Positions 54,660 to 64,000 are shown, counted from the stretch's first letter. The stretch: DNA of 64,000 nt from Silvibacterium bohemicum (GCF_001006305.1 NZ_LBHJ01000020.1:496001-560000), one strand, 5' to 3'. Notes: a model not told the origin generated them from the letters alone. Numbers and translations are program-made.

Positions 54660-57107
54660 CTACTGGTCGCGCAGAGTTTTCATGGGGTCGACCCGGCTTG
54701 CTTGAAGTGCTGGAGCGGCGCTGGCGAGGAATGCGATGGCGAGGAGCAGGATCGAGACGCCTATGTAGGTAATGGGATCGAAGACCTTTACCCCGTAGAG
54801 CTGGCTGGCTACGAAGCGGGTGAGCAGCGCCGATGCAGCAAGGCCGGCGACCAGGCCGATGCCGGCCAGCCTCAGTCCCTTCTTCAGAATGAGCGCCAGC
54901 ACATCGCCGCGCTGCGCGCCGAGGGCCATGCGGAGACCCAGCTCGCTGGTGCGCTGGGCCACCATGTAAGCCAGCACGGCATAGAGCCCGACCGCAGAGA
55001 GCAGCAGCGCCATCACGGCAAAGGATGTGAGCAGCAACATCTGGAAGCGCGGCTGCGAGGAGGCATCGGAGAGCAGGTCGCCGAGCGCCGCGACATGATA
55101 AATGGGGATATTCCGATTGATGGAGTTGAGCTGGGCGCGGACGGCCGGAATGATCGCTACGGGATCGCCCGCGGTGCGAATCGCCAGCGACGGCGCGGTG
55201 ATGCCGGACTGGGTCAGGGGCAGGTAGAACATGGGCGGAGCTTCCTTGGTGAGGCTGCGCAGCTTGATGTCGCCGACGACGGCGATGATTTCGCGCGGGC
55301 CTTTCTTATGGATACCGTCATCCAGACCGGGCGTGATGTGTTTACCGATGACATCTTCGCCGGGAAAGTATTTCCGCGCGAAGCCTTCGCTGACGATGAC
55401 GACATACGGCGATGTTCCGCTGTCCGTGGCCGTGAAATCCCGGCCGCGCAGGATGGGAATGCGCAGCGTGTTAAAGAAATTCGGAGTGGCAATGGTCAGG
55501 CGCGCGACGGGCTCATCGCCAGTTGCCGTGGGATGCCCCTCGGCCGTGAAGGACACGCCGATCTGGCTATCGGAAAACGGCAGCGGCCAGCCTGCAGCGA
55601 CCGAGGTTACTCCGGGCAGCGTGGCCAGCTTGGGCAGGAACTGATCGTAGAGCTGGACGACCTTGGTCGCGTACTCCTTGGTATCGGGATAATTTACGGA
55701 CGCAGTCAGGACATTGCGGCGATCGAAGCCGGGATCGACCGAGAGCACATGCACAAAGCTGCGTATGAAGAGGCCGGAGCCGACCAGCAACAGAAGTCCA
55801 AGCGCTGTTTCGACGATGACCAGCGTGTTGTGCAGGCTATGCTGGCCGCGTCCGCTGGTGACGCTGCGCGTGCCGTCGCGCAGAACCAGCGCGGGATCGA
55901 GCTTGGACATGCTCCACGCCGGGAAGACACCGAAGATCAGGCCGGTGAGGACGGAAGCAAGAACAGCGAATCCGAGGACGGTGGTGTCGACGGAGATGGT
56001 GTCCAGCCGCGGCAGGTTATGCGGCAGGAAGCGCAACGTGGCCTTGAGAAAGAGCGTAGAGAAAGCCAGGCCGAGCGCTCCGCCCAGAAACGACAGCAGC
56101 AGCGATTCGACCAGGATCTGGCGAAGGATTTCGTTGCGGCTCGCGCCCAGGGCGGCGCGCAGAGCGATCTCGCCACGGCGCCTGGAGGAACGGGCCAGCA
56201 GTAATCCGGCGACATTGGCGCAGGCGATGAGCAGCAGCAGCGCTACTGCAGCAAAGAGGATATGCAGCGCCGGCCGCGTATCGCCCACCAGGCTTTCCAG
56301 CATCGGCTGAACATGCGTCGAGGTGTAGCGCTTGTTGGTGTCGGGATACTGCGCGGCCAGGTTGCGATCGATCAGGCTCATCTCCGCGCGTGCCTGCTCT
56401 ACCGTCACGCCGGGCTTGAGGCGGCCGACAATGGTGAGCATATTTTCGCCGCGGCTCTGCGTGGCGCCGGGTTCACCGCTGCCGTCGAGGGCATCCGTGG
56501 CCAGCGTGGCCCAAAGCTGCGGCGCCGGATTCTGGATGGGAAAAGCGAAGCCTTGGGGCATAACTCCGGCGACGGTATAGCCGCGACCGTCGAGGGTGAT
56601 GGTCTGCCCGGCGATGTCGCGCCTGGAGCCGAAGGCCGATTGCCAGAGCTGATAGCTCAGCATCACGACATGCTGGCCGGCCTTCTCGTCGCCGGGGATG
56701 AAGTCGCGGCCAAGCATGGGATGGATGCTCAGAACGCGGAAGAACTCCGACGAAACCGTGATGCCCTGAAGATTTTGCGCGTCCCCAACATTCGACAGCG
56801 TGTACTGCTGGTCGCGATAGGAGGCCATGGCGCTGAAGGAATGATTCTGCGTGCGCCAGTCGAAGAAGTCGGGATAGCTGACGCTGGTGGGATTGGCTCC
56901 GGCGGTATTGTCTTCGTGGAGCATCGCCGTCAGGCGGTCCGATTGAGGAAACGGCAGCGGACGCAGCAGAACGGAGTTCACCAGGCTGAAGATGCCGGTG
57001 GTGGCTCCGATGCCGAGGGCCAGGGTCAGGATCGTGGTGAAGGCGAAACCGGGATTTTTGCGCAGCTGGCGCAGGGTGAAGCGGATGTCTTGCAGAAGGG
57101 TAGGCAT
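54660..57107 (-). CDS. ADOP-type MacB/FtsX permease, second copy
   Basis: 815 residues, the same duplicated architecture as the 36640 permease (FTTILTLALGIGATTGIFSLVNSVLLRPLPFPQ at about 23-55; second half ending VALLL-type helices and FLASAAPALQASRVDPMKTLRDQ) but without the acidic N-terminal segment. No PadR gene next to it and no recognisable operator. Substrate unknown. Confidence 0.92.
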   Translation of the reverse strand: MPTLLQDIRFTLRQLRKNPGFAFTTILTLALGIGATTGIFSLVNSVLLRPLPFPQSDRLTAMLHEDNTAGANPTSVSYPDFFDWRTQNHSFSAMASYRDQQYTLSNVGDAQNLQGITVSSEFFRVLSIHPMLGRDFIPGDEKAGQHVVMLSYQLWQSAFGSRRDIAGQTITLDGRGYTVAGVMPQGFAFPIQNPAPQLWATLATDALDGSGEPGATQSRGENMLTIVGRLKPGVTVEQARAEMSLIDRNLAAQYPDTNKRYTSTHVQPMLESLVGDTRPALHILFAAVALLLLIACANVAGLLLARSSRRRGEIALRAALGASRNEILRQILVESLLLSFLGGALGLAFSTLFLKATLRFLPHNLPRLDTISVDTTVLGFAVLASVLTGLIFGVFPAWSMSKLDPALVLRDGTRSVTSGRGQHSLHNTLVIVETALGLLLLVGSGLFIRSFVHVLSVDPGFDRRNVLTASVNYPDTKEYATKVVQLYDQFLPKLATLPGVTSVAAGWPLPFSDSQIGVSFTAEGHPTATGDEPVARLTIATPNFFNTLRIPILRGRDFTATDSGTSPYVVIVSEGFARKYFPGEDVIGKHITPGLDDGIHKKGPREIIAVVGDIKLRSLTKEAPPMFYLPLTQSGITAPSLAIRTAGDPVAIIPAVRAQLNSINRNIPIYHVAALGDLLSDASSQPRFQMLLLTSFAVMALLLSAVGLYAVLAYMVAQRTSELGLRMALGAQRGDVLALILKKGLRLAGIGLVAGLAASALLTRFVASQLYGVKVFDPITYIGVSILLLAIAFLASAAPALQASRVDPMKTLRDQ

Positions 57108-57515
57108 GGGCAGCTCCGGTGATGTAGGAGCATGCCGGTCGCCAAGCGACTTCTGCGGCTAAATCATTGAGGGATTGGAGCCGGGATGACGGTGGGATGC
57201 TTGGGTTCTGTCCGGATTTGAAATGGCATGTCCGGTGGGAGACAGGGTTCGCCCAGAATCAGTCGCGCTTCCCGACCCGAGCAAATGCTCTGAGATCCCG
57301 GGGCGAGGAAACAAGCTGCGCGCGAAGACGGTCTGAGCGCTTAGAAGGCTGCGCCCCGCGGACTCATTTGCCGCGTCTTCTTAATTCCCATTTCGGTAAC
57401 TTTCGAGGTTATCTCTCTGTAAATTCCTGGGCTATCTACTAGAAGAAACAACGGCTTTTGCCGATAACCCGGCCGAGGATCTGCCGTTCCTCTTAACACC
57501 CCACTTAGGAGACGT
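57108..57515. other. 408-bp intergenic region
   Basis: Upstream of both the permease (minus) and the repeat protein (plus), so it must hold two promoters; I see no clear consensus box and no gene. Confidence 0.5.
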
Positions 57516-58247
57516 ATGATGAGCACATTCGGCATTAACCTCGGGTCTTCGGCGTCGGCGCTGTCCGACCTTCAAGCCCAGACTCCAACCCAATCTCCAG
57601 TAGCAAAAGGGTTAAACCAGCTGCTGAAGGATATCGAAACGGGTAACACCAGCGCGGCGCAAAGCGATCTATCCAGCCTTAACCAGCTGCTGAGCGCAAA
57701 CCAGTCGAGCAACAGTCAAAATCCGCTCAACACCCTCCTCCAGAAGCTGGGAAAAGATTTGGACGCGAATGACATCTCGGCCGCCCAATCCGACGTTGCC
57801 AACTTCCTGAGCTCCCAGTCGAGCACCGCAGCCGGGTCGAGTACATCCGCCACACTAACCCCGGCTACCAACGCCAGCGGAAGCAGCAGCGCCAGCAGCA
57901 CCGGCGCCAGCCAGTTTCAGCAGGATTTGCTTAGCCTGTTCCAGGATGTGCAGTCGGGCAATCTTTCTGGGGCGCAGGCTGCTTACAGCAGCTTGACCAG
58001 CCTGATCTCGGCTAACAGCAACACTCCGGGCAGCACACCGGCTTCGGATTCCACCGACGCTTCAACATCCACCAACTCTGCCAATACAACCAACTCTTCC
58101 ACACAGACCAGTCCCCTTCAGAAGCTGCTTTCCGAGCTCGGCAACTCGCTCTCTTCCGGCGATATCAGTGGGGCTCAGCAAAGCTTGCAGAGCTTCCTGC
58201 AGTCCCTCGGTCAGACCTCCGGGATTTTCCTGCAGACCAATGCTTAA
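57516..58247 (+). CDS. Four-repeat Ser/Gln/Thr-rich protein, unknown function
   Basis: 243 residues without signal peptide or membrane segment. Four imperfect helical repeats of about 30 residues at 31-60, 72-100, 134-164 and 201-232 share L..L...L..G(N/D)(T/L/I)S.AQ......L. Low-complexity Ser/Thr/Asn linkers separate repeats 2-3 and 3-4. AGGAG precedes the double ATG. A strong terminator follows, so it is a monocistronic, probably well-expressed gene. Confidence 0.8.
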   Translation: MMSTFGINLGSSASALSDLQAQTPTQSPVAKGLNQLLKDIETGNTSAAQSDLSSLNQLLSANQSSNSQNPLNTLLQKLGKDLDANDISAAQSDVANFLSSQSSTAAGSSTSATLTPATNASGSSSASSTGASQFQQDLLSLFQDVQSGNLSGAQAAYSSLTSLISANSNTPGSTPASDSTDASTSTNSANTTNSSTQTSPLQKLLSELGNSLSSGDISGAQQSLQSFLQSLGQTSGIFLQTNA

Positions 58248-58306
58248 CGGGTTGGATCCTTCTTGATTTTGGCCTTGTCAGCAAGGCTAAACAAAGGCAA
58301 AAAGAC

Positions 58307-58335
58307 AAACGGGAGGCCGTAGGGCGCTCCCGTTT
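58307..58335. terminator. Bidirectional terminator between the repeat protein and cspA
   Basis: AAACGGGAG (58307-58315) pairs with CTCCCGTTT (58327-58335) around an 11-nt loop; TTTTGTTCTT on the plus strand and TTTGTCTTTTTG on the minus strand serve both convergent genes. Confidence 0.85.
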
Positions 58336-58378
58336 TGTTCTTGCTCGAGTCTAAAGACTTAGCTGCTGTGCCGGAAAA

Positions 58379-58582
58379 CTATACAGGCTGTACGTTCTCT
58401 GCCTGCAGGCCCTTGGGTCCGCGCACGACGTTGAACTGCACGCGCTGCGCTTCCTGAAGGCTGCGGAAGCCGTTGGCGTTGATCGCCGAGAAGTGGACGA
58501 AGATGTCCTCGTTGTTGCTATCGCGGGTGATAAAACCGAAGCCCTTGGCGTCGTTGAACCACTTGACAATACCCTGTTCCAT
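58379..58582 (-). CDS. Cold-shock protein
   Basis: 67-residue single CSD domain: [18 protein letters not shown] (RNP1 KGFGFI) and DIFVHFSAI (RNP2), ending [11 protein letters not shown]. Binds single-stranded RNA/DNA. AAAGGA precedes the ATG. Predicted transcript start lies about 110 nt upstream, a leader length typical of cold-inducible csp genes. Confidence 0.97.
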   Translation of the reverse strand: MEQGIVKWFNDAKGFGFITRDSNNEDIFVHFSAINANGFRSLQEAQRVQFNVVRGPKGLQAENVQPV

Positions 58583-58700
58583 GATGAGGTGTTCCTTTGG
58601 TGTTGAAATGCGCTTGAAGATATCGAGGAAGGTGTAGCGGCAAGCAGTGCTAAGAGCATTACGTGCGGTGTTAGACCCACTCGGGTACGAGCGTGGCTTT

Positions 58701-58728
58701 AGTATACCCCAGTTCTTCGCCTAGACAA
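58701..58728 (-). promoter_or_regulatory. Probable cold-shock gene promoter
   Basis: Minus strand TTGTCT (58723-58728), 16 bp, TATACT (58701-58706). Start predicted near 58694, giving a leader of about 110 nt. Confidence 0.65.
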
Positions 58729-58790
58729 TAAGAAATGGTGGAGGCGGTCCGGATTGAAATATTCGGCCCAGCGGCTTCCCATTTCGGGAC

Positions 58791-59168
58791 TTACCTCGCA
58801 AAAATGCCGGCAAAGTTTCCCCGGTAGCGGGCGAAAATGACAAACCACAGGATCACCGCGACGACGCCCGCCTGAAAGCCGACGGGAAGCAGAAACAGGT
58901 GAAAGAACAGGATATTCACCAGGACCGGTCCCAGCAGCACCAGCCCTAGTGGAACAAAGAAGCCGGAGAGCAGCAGCGCGCCCCCGGCGATCTCAACTGC
59001 GGAGACCGCCAGCAGGTAGTGGGACTCCGCCATGGCTCCGGCGAATTGGCCGGCCAGCCCGGGCGGCAGCATGTTCGAACCGGGGATGAAGTGCAGGAAT
59101 CCGTTCAGCCCGAAGACCACAAAGAGAAGACCCAGCAGGATACGCGCGATCAGCGCGGCAATCTTCAT
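58791..59168 (-). CDS. DoxX-family membrane protein
   Basis: 125 residues, four membrane helices. AALIARILLGLLFVVFGLNGFLHF at the start matches DoxX/DoxD-like proteins. Linked in other bacteria to thiol/oxidative stress or to export complexes; nothing here narrows the role. Upstream of cspA on the same strand but with its own gap of 208 bp. Confidence 0.85.
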   Translation of the reverse strand: MKIAALIARILLGLLFVVFGLNGFLHFIPGSNMLPPGLAGQFAGAMAESHYLLAVSAVEIAGGALLLSGFFVPLGLVLLGPVLVNILFFHLFLLPVGFQAGVVAVILWFVIFARYRGNFAGIFAR

Positions 59169-59346
59169 TGCCCGCTCCTTTCTGGAAGACGAACCTTTGT
59201 ATCACCGGACCGCTCCATAGGGCAGCGTTTTTTGACAGCAGCTGGGATACAAACGCCGCTGCGCCCACGCCCCAGGTATTTCGACCGAGGCGTGTGCGCA
59301 TTTTCACTCAGGATTCGGAGAGAAAAGGACTCGCGAAAGCTGACCT

Positions 59347-61566
59347 TCAGGCTTCCTGAAAGACAGCTGGGTCGCTGGTGCTGGGGCGTCCGGTTTCGAC
59401 GTGGCCGGCGTAGCGGCGCAGGAAGGCCGGAGCTTCGGCCGACGTCACCGATAGATCGAACCAGCCGGAGCTGGCGGCGAGCTGCCAGTGATCCTCGAGC
59501 ATGCCGCCGGCAGGGATGCTGAAGCTGCGCGGCGCGGCGTCCGGCGCATAGGCGTTCGCGACCCTCAGCGTGCAGGCGGAAGGACCGGCGTTGTTCAGCA
59601 ATAGACGCACATCGCCCGACCGGGAATCATACTTCAGCTCGACTTCTGCATGTGCAGACTCGGCGTGGTTTCCGCGGAACTGGCTGTGATAGCCGTTTGG
59701 GCCGTAGAGCGAAATATCGTACTTGCCTTCGGCGAGCGTCCAGTAATCGGAGAGCTTATCGCCCGCGGAGATGGTGTAGCGCCGCGGCGGAGTGAGCGGC
59801 TCGCTTCCGTTGAAGGCATAGAACGCCATGCCCGCTCTCCCGGAGTTCACGAAATCGATCCACACCTTACCGCCCGTGCTTTCGACGCCGCCCGCGCTCT
59901 CGACGCGGCTGTGCGTGGAGATTTCATACGGAAGCGGCCGCGCCGGGCGGGTTCCGGGCTCCTGCCTGGGCATACTCTGGTTCACCGGCACGGAGTATGG
60001 CTGGTGATCTGACGCCAACGGCTTAGGCGCAAGGAACTTGACGGGCTCAGTGCTGGGACGGCTGGCGAAATCGAAGGCCGAGGTTAAGTTTCCGCAGATC
60101 GAGCGCCGCCATTTGCTGATGTTGGGCTCGGGGATGTCGAAGCGCGCCTCGAGAAACTGCAGGACCGAGGTGTGATCGAAGACTTCGGAGCAGACCCAGC
60201 CGCCGCGCGTCCACGGCGAAGCGATGATCATGGGCAGGCGCGGCCCGAGGCCGATGGGCTGCATGCCGCCGGGATCGGCGCCGGGGATCAGCGGCTTCTT
60301 GATCTCATGATATTTGTCGAGGTCGAGGAATTCATCGTTGAGCGAATCGGCCAGATCGGACGAGACCAGTCCCACGGCATTCTGCGCCTGCCCTTGAAGA
60401 ACGTTCGGCGGCATGGGCGGCAGGACGTGGTCGAAGAGTCCATCGTTCTCGTCGTAGTTGAGGATGAAGACGGTCTTGCTCCAGATCTCCGGATTCGACG
60501 TCAGTGCGTCGAGCACGAGATTGATGTAATAGGCGCCATCGGTGGGCGAGGCTTCGGGATGCTCGCTGTACTTGTAGGGCGCGACGATCCAGTTCACCTG
60601 CGCGAGGCGGTTGTTCGTCACGTCATCGCGGAATTCATGCAGTGTCCGATTTGTAACTCCCTTGGTTACAAGTGGGCCGGTGGGCGATGCGCCCTCCTGC
60701 ACCTGATATTGCGAGAAGAACTCGAGCGAGTTGTCGGTGTAGTTGTCGGTCGGCGTGTCTGGCTCGCCGCTGCCGCCCTGATAGAGCTTCCAGCTTACGC
60801 CGTGCGCTTCGAGGCGTTCGGGGTAGGTCGTCCAGGTGTAGCCGTTGGTGTGATGGCGCTCGTCGAGGCCGGGACCGTTGGGCTTCTTGCCGTAGGCGTT
60901 GCGGGCGTCGATGGTTCCCGACCAGAGATAAATGCGGTTAGGCGCGGTGTTGGCGTGGATGGAGCAGTGATAGGCATCGCAGACGGTGAAGGCATCGGCC
61001 AGCGCGTAGTGGAAACTCACGTCCTGGCGCTGCAGGTAGCCCATGGTGATGACGTCCTGCTTCTGATTCACCCACTGATTGTGGTGGCCGTGGTTCCAGG
61101 CGAGATGGCCGCTGCTCCAGCCATGATCGGTGCCGGCCTGAAATTCCGTTGTACGCTGGGGGTTGATGTAGAAGGGCAGCACATGGGTCGCGTCATCGGA
61201 GAGGCCGCGAGATTGGTAGTGCTTGGTCTTCGTCTCGACGGCGGGTTGATACCAGAGGGGCTTGCCGTCGGGCAGGCGCGCGGGACGAGGATCGTTGAAG
61301 CCGCGCACGCCGTGCATCGATCCGAAATAGTGATCGAAGGATCGGTTCTCCTGCATGAGGATGACGACGTACTCGACATCCTTGATGGTGCCGGTCACCC
61401 GATGCGCGGGGATGGCAAGCGCCTTGCGGATGCTCATCGGCATCATGGAAGCGCTGGCCGCGGTCGCGGCCATGCGGAGAAAATCGCGGCGGGTATTGGT
61501 CAAGGGAGGCTTCACTCCAGATGATTTGAGACGAGAATCTCTTCGATCAAGATAAAGCTGCGGCAA
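59347..61566 (-). CDS. Tat-exported phosphocholine-specific phospholipase C-like enzyme
   Basis: 739 residues. Twin-arginine signal TRRDFLRMAATAASASMM at about 25-42. Acid-phosphatase-like phosphoesterase core with VILMQENRSFDHYFGSMHGVRGF at about 68-90, TDHGWSSGHLAWNHGH, FILNYDENDGLFDHV and GLGPRLPMIIASPWTRGG, then two C-terminal DUF756-type domains (SEPLTPPRRYTISAGDKL; ANAYAPDAAPRSFSIPAGGML). This is the PlcN/PlcH arrangement. Would be exported by the Tat system encoded at 16449-17787. Confidence 0.93.
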   Translation of the reverse strand: MPQLYLDRRDSRLKSSGVKPPLTNTRRDFLRMAATAASASMMPMSIRKALAIPAHRVTGTIKDVEYVVILMQENRSFDHYFGSMHGVRGFNDPRPARLPDGKPLWYQPAVETKTKHYQSRGLSDDATHVLPFYINPQRTTEFQAGTDHGWSSGHLAWNHGHHNQWVNQKQDVITMGYLQRQDVSFHYALADAFTVCDAYHCSIHANTAPNRIYLWSGTIDARNAYGKKPNGPGLDERHHTNGYTWTTYPERLEAHGVSWKLYQGGSGEPDTPTDNYTDNSLEFFSQYQVQEGASPTGPLVTKGVTNRTLHEFRDDVTNNRLAQVNWIVAPYKYSEHPEASPTDGAYYINLVLDALTSNPEIWSKTVFILNYDENDGLFDHVLPPMPPNVLQGQAQNAVGLVSSDLADSLNDEFLDLDKYHEIKKPLIPGADPGGMQPIGLGPRLPMIIASPWTRGGWVCSEVFDHTSVLQFLEARFDIPEPNISKWRRSICGNLTSAFDFASRPSTEPVKFLAPKPLASDHQPYSVPVNQSMPRQEPGTRPARPLPYEISTHSRVESAGGVESTGGKVWIDFVNSGRAGMAFYAFNGSEPLTPPRRYTISAGDKLSDYWTLAEGKYDISLYGPNGYHSQFRGNHAESAHAEVELKYDSRSGDVRLLLNNAGPSACTLRVANAYAPDAAPRSFSIPAGGMLEDHWQLAASSGWFDLSVTSAEAPAFLRRYAGHVETGRPSTSDPAVFQEA

Positions 61567-61702
61567 TGAAAGGAGCGTGAAGGAGCGGCTGTTCCTCGAC
61601 TGTTCCTTGATGGGTTCAATTTTTACCCGCGCCTTGTGGACGCGGTAAGAATCGCTGAGATTCCTCGCTTCGCTCGGAATGACGCCCGCTGTCTATGCGG
61701 AG

Positions 61703-63508
61703 CTAGCCGTGCGAAGTGGCTTCGTCGGCGTAGAAGGCTTCGATTTCCTTCTTGTATTTCTCGAGGACGACGCGGCGCTTCAGCTTCAGGCTGGGGGTCA
61801 GCTCTCCCGTCGCGAGCGACCATTCGTCGGGGACGAGGGTGAATCGTTTGATGGTCTCGAAGTTGGCGAGGCCGCTGTTCACTTCATTCACGATTGCCTG
61901 GTACTCCGCAATGACGCGCGGGTCGGCCACCAGCTCGGGGCGCGTCGGCGCGGCAATTCCCTTCTCCTTTGCCCATCCTTCGAGCGCGGCGAAGTTCGGA
62001 GCGATCAACGCCGCGGCGAACTTGTGGCGATCGCCTACCAGAGCGGCCTCGGCGACCAGCAGATGGGATTTCAGCTTGTTCTCGATGGGCTGCGGGGCGA
62101 TGAGCTTACCGCCCGAAGTCTTGAGCAGCTCCTTCTTGCGGTCGGTGATGTAGAGAAAACCGTCGGCGTCGATGTGGCCGATGTCGCCGGTGCGAAACCA
62201 TCCCGGAAATTCGAAGCTCTCGGGGGCCTGCGGCGGCTGCTTCCAATATCCGTTGAAGACATTCGGGCCCTTCACCAGCAGCTCGCCGTCCTCGGCAATG
62301 CGGCAGGTGACCTGCGGCAGCGGCTTGCCCACCGAGCCCATGCGGTAGTTGACGGGATTGTTGACGGCGAGCACGGGTGAGGTCTCGGTGAGGCCGTAGC
62401 CTTCGAGGACGCGAATGCCGACGCTCGAATACCACAGAGCGGTGTCCATACCCAGCGGCGCTCCGCCGGCGATGAAGTAACGGACGTGCCCACCGAAGGC
62501 CTCGCGAACCTTTTTGTAGACCAGCCGGTCGGCCAGCCTCCATGACGTCGCAGCAGGCCGCTCTTCCCGCAGGATAGCTTCACGATGTTTGGCTCCTGTT
62601 TCGAGAGCCCACTTGACCAGGCGGCGTTTGATCGGCGAGAGCGCGGCGCGGCGCTCCACTTCCTGGCGAACTTTCTCGTAGACGCGCGGCACGGCAACCA
62701 GGATCGTAGGCCTGATTGCGGCCATAGCTGCGGGCAGCTGATCGAAGGCCGCGCAGTAGGCTACGGTGGCCTGCTTGGCGTAGATGGCGTAATCGAGATG
62801 GCGCGCGGTGATGTGCGACAGCGGCAAAAAGGAGATGCAGGAGTCGCCGGCGGCAATCTCGAAGCCGAGCAGCGACTCGTTGACGTTGCAGGCTATGTTG
62901 CCGTGGGTGAGGACAACACCCTTGGGCTCTCCGGTGGTTCCCGATGTATAGATGAGCGTTGCGGCATCCGACGGAGATATGTCGTAGGCACGGCGGTCGA
63001 AGGTGCTATCGTGCTCGGACGATCCACCGGCTCCCCCGATGAGCCCGGCTCCGGGAACGAGCGAAGAGAAGCGCACCGCGCCGGGAGCCTCCTCATCGTC
63101 CATGATGACGATTTTTTCGAGCGCGGTCTGCGCCCGCACCGACGCCACCTTTTCATACTGCGCACGATTGGAGACAAAGGCCACGCGCGAGCCGGAGTCG
63201 GCGAGCAGGATCGCTATCTGCTCGGCGGTGAGCGTGGGATAAATCGGTACGTCGATGGCTCCGATGGCCAGGGCTGCAAAATCGGCGACGGCCCACTCCC
63301 AGCGATTCTCCGAGAGGATGGCGATGCGGTCGCCCTTGGCGATTCCCCACTCCACAAGAGCAGCCGCCAGCATCCGCGTCCGCTGATAGACCTGCGCGCT
63401 GGAAATAGGCTGCCAGGCTCCGGCGCCATCCTTGGTGAGAATGGCGCGCTCGCGATCGCCGGAAGCGATGGTAAAGAAGATGTCGTTGAGCGTTCGGAAA
63501 TTGAGCAC
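61703..63508 (-). CDS. Long-chain acyl-CoA synthetase (AMP-forming)
   Basis: 601 residues. AMP-binding signature TLIYTSGTTGEPKGVVLTHGN at about 189-209, GYGLTETSPVLAVNN, WFRTGDIGHIDADGFLYITDRKKELLKTSGGK. The RRAALSPIKRRLVKWALETGAKHREA segment is typical of the FadD15-like long-chain branch. Activates fatty acids for degradation or lipid synthesis. Confidence 0.95.
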   Translation of the reverse strand: MLNFRTLNDIFFTIASGDRERAILTKDGAGAWQPISSAQVYQRTRMLAAALVEWGIAKGDRIAILSENRWEWAVADFAALAIGAIDVPIYPTLTAEQIAILLADSGSRVAFVSNRAQYEKVASVRAQTALEKIVIMDDEEAPGAVRFSSLVPGAGLIGGAGGSSEHDSTFDRRAYDISPSDAATLIYTSGTTGEPKGVVLTHGNIACNVNESLLGFEIAAGDSCISFLPLSHITARHLDYAIYAKQATVAYCAAFDQLPAAMAAIRPTILVAVPRVYEKVRQEVERRAALSPIKRRLVKWALETGAKHREAILREERPAATSWRLADRLVYKKVREAFGGHVRYFIAGGAPLGMDTALWYSSVGIRVLEGYGLTETSPVLAVNNPVNYRMGSVGKPLPQVTCRIAEDGELLVKGPNVFNGYWKQPPQAPESFEFPGWFRTGDIGHIDADGFLYITDRKKELLKTSGGKLIAPQPIENKLKSHLLVAEAALVGDRHKFAAALIAPNFAALEGWAKEKGIAAPTRPELVADPRVIAEYQAIVNEVNSGLANFETIKRFTLVPDEWSLATGELTPSLKLKRRVVLEKYKKEIEAFYADEATSHG

Positions 63509-63609
63509 AGCCGCTTTACTTTAACGGAGATTGGGGGATCTTCACAAGTGAACCGGCGCTCTCCGCGCGCTCTTCCTGTCCGCTCGCCGCCCATCTTCGG
63601 GCTGCGTTT

Positions 63610-63975
63610 TTATCGGCTGGAAAACACGAACTCGTTGCCGTCGGGGTCCTTGAATTTCGCCATCGTGCCCCAAACCTCTTTTTTCGGCTCGGCTACCAAT
63701 TCCACGCCCCTGGACTGTAGCAGCTTGGCGGTGGCGAAGACGTCGTCACACCAGAAAGTGAGCGGTTGAAAGCCTCCGATGCGGCTCTCATGTCCTTCCG
63801 GGGTGAAGAGCGCAAGGCTGGTATCCGCACCGGGGATCAGCAATTCGATCCAGCGCTGTTTTCCGTTGAAAGGCTGGTCGGTGGCGACTTTGAACCCTAC
63901 TTTTTCCGTGTAAAAACGGAGCGATTCATCCTGATTGCGTACCGGGATGCTGACGATTTTGATGCCACGAATCAT
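63610..63975 (-). CDS. VOC-family protein
   Basis: 121 residues: VSIPVRNQDESLRFYTEKVGFKV, WIELLIPGADTSLALFTP, FWCDDVFATAKLLQSRGVEL, FKDPDGNEFVFS. Typical single glyoxalase-like domain. About 100 bp upstream of the acyl-CoA synthetase gene, same strand. Confidence 0.9.
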   Translation of the reverse strand: MIRGIKIVSIPVRNQDESLRFYTEKVGFKVATDQPFNGKQRWIELLIPGADTSLALFTPEGHESRIGGFQPLTFWCDDVFATAKLLQSRGVELVAEPKKEVWGTMAKFKDPDGNEFVFSSR

Positions 63976-64000
63976 GGCGGCCTCCAGACTGGGATGCCTG

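Noticed and set aside
61600..61702. Possible gene fragment upstream of the acyl-CoA synthetase stop
   Set aside because: The segment GAGATTCCTCGCTTCGCTCGGAA is a common dispersed non-coding word in many bacterial genomes, not a coding remnant.

Overview
The window is a contiguous piece of an acidobacterial chromosome, most like the Acidobacteriaceae (Terriglobia). The evidence is taxonomic flavour rather than a marker gene: two very large MacB/FtsX-type orphan permeases of the ADOP kind, one coupled to a PadR regulator; secreted beta-propeller lipoproteins; tandem Tat-exported ferritin-like proteins; many short palindromic GGCTGAAGCC-type intergenic repeats; and high G+C throughout. Nearly all of it is ordinary chromosomal housekeeping. 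No prophage, transposase, CRISPR array or integrative element is visible.

Layout. 1-5.5 kb (minus strand): the upstream half of an F1Fo ATP synthase operon (b', b, delta, alpha), a possible small structured RNA, then hflX and hfq. 6-8 kb: two tandem Tat-dependent ferritin-like proteins closed by a strong terminator. 8.3-10.9 kb: two secreted lipoproteins. 11-12.8 kb: a peroxide-defence cluster perR-ahpC-ahpD with an operator-bearing promoter and a striking 15-bp phased repeat array. 13-14.4 kb: an isolated, lower-G+C gene for a protein of unknown family that carries an almost exact copy of a c-Myc-type nuclear localisation motif; this is the most unusual gene here. 14.4-24.5 kb: NAD synthesis (nadA, nadB), Tat translocase (tatA/B-tatC) with an M28 peptidase, TerC, aroB-menG, OsmC and a PASTA protein. 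24.5-34.7 kb (minus strand): HEAT-like protein, rsmB, fmt, def, aroC, EVE, an HD/OB nuclease, a SurA-like chaperone with a long disordered tail, the remnant of an NmrA-type reductase, and a GT87-type mannosyltransferase.

34.8-41.6 kb: a C-terminal processing protease, a padR-ADOP pair with a palindromic operator, and a large secreted protein. 41.8-49.3 kb: an alkaline-phosphatase-superfamily enzyme, a GNAT acetyltransferase, a membrane-anchored MutS-type ATPase, a UGT-type glycosyltransferase and an MFS transporter. 49.3-50.9 kb is gene-poor and holds one small Cys-containing protein and tRNA-Arg(CCU). 50.9-64 kb: a zinc alcohol dehydrogenase, an O-methyltransferase, ispG, two VOC proteins, a second ADOP permease, a four-repeat Ser/Gln/Thr-rich protein, cspA, DoxX, a Tat-exported phospholipase C and a FadD-type acyl-CoA ligase.

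Functional threads: oxidative stress (perR/ahpC/ahpD, OsmC, ferritin-like proteins), protein export (Tat genes with at least three apparent Tat substrates nearby), RNA/translation (hfq, hflX, rsmB, fmt, def, cspA) and envelope traffic (SurA, CTP, ADOPs). Several convergent gene pairs end inside inverted repeats that supply both stop codons, which points to an active history of small repeat insertion at gene ends. All calls are from reading the sequence; no database search was run.
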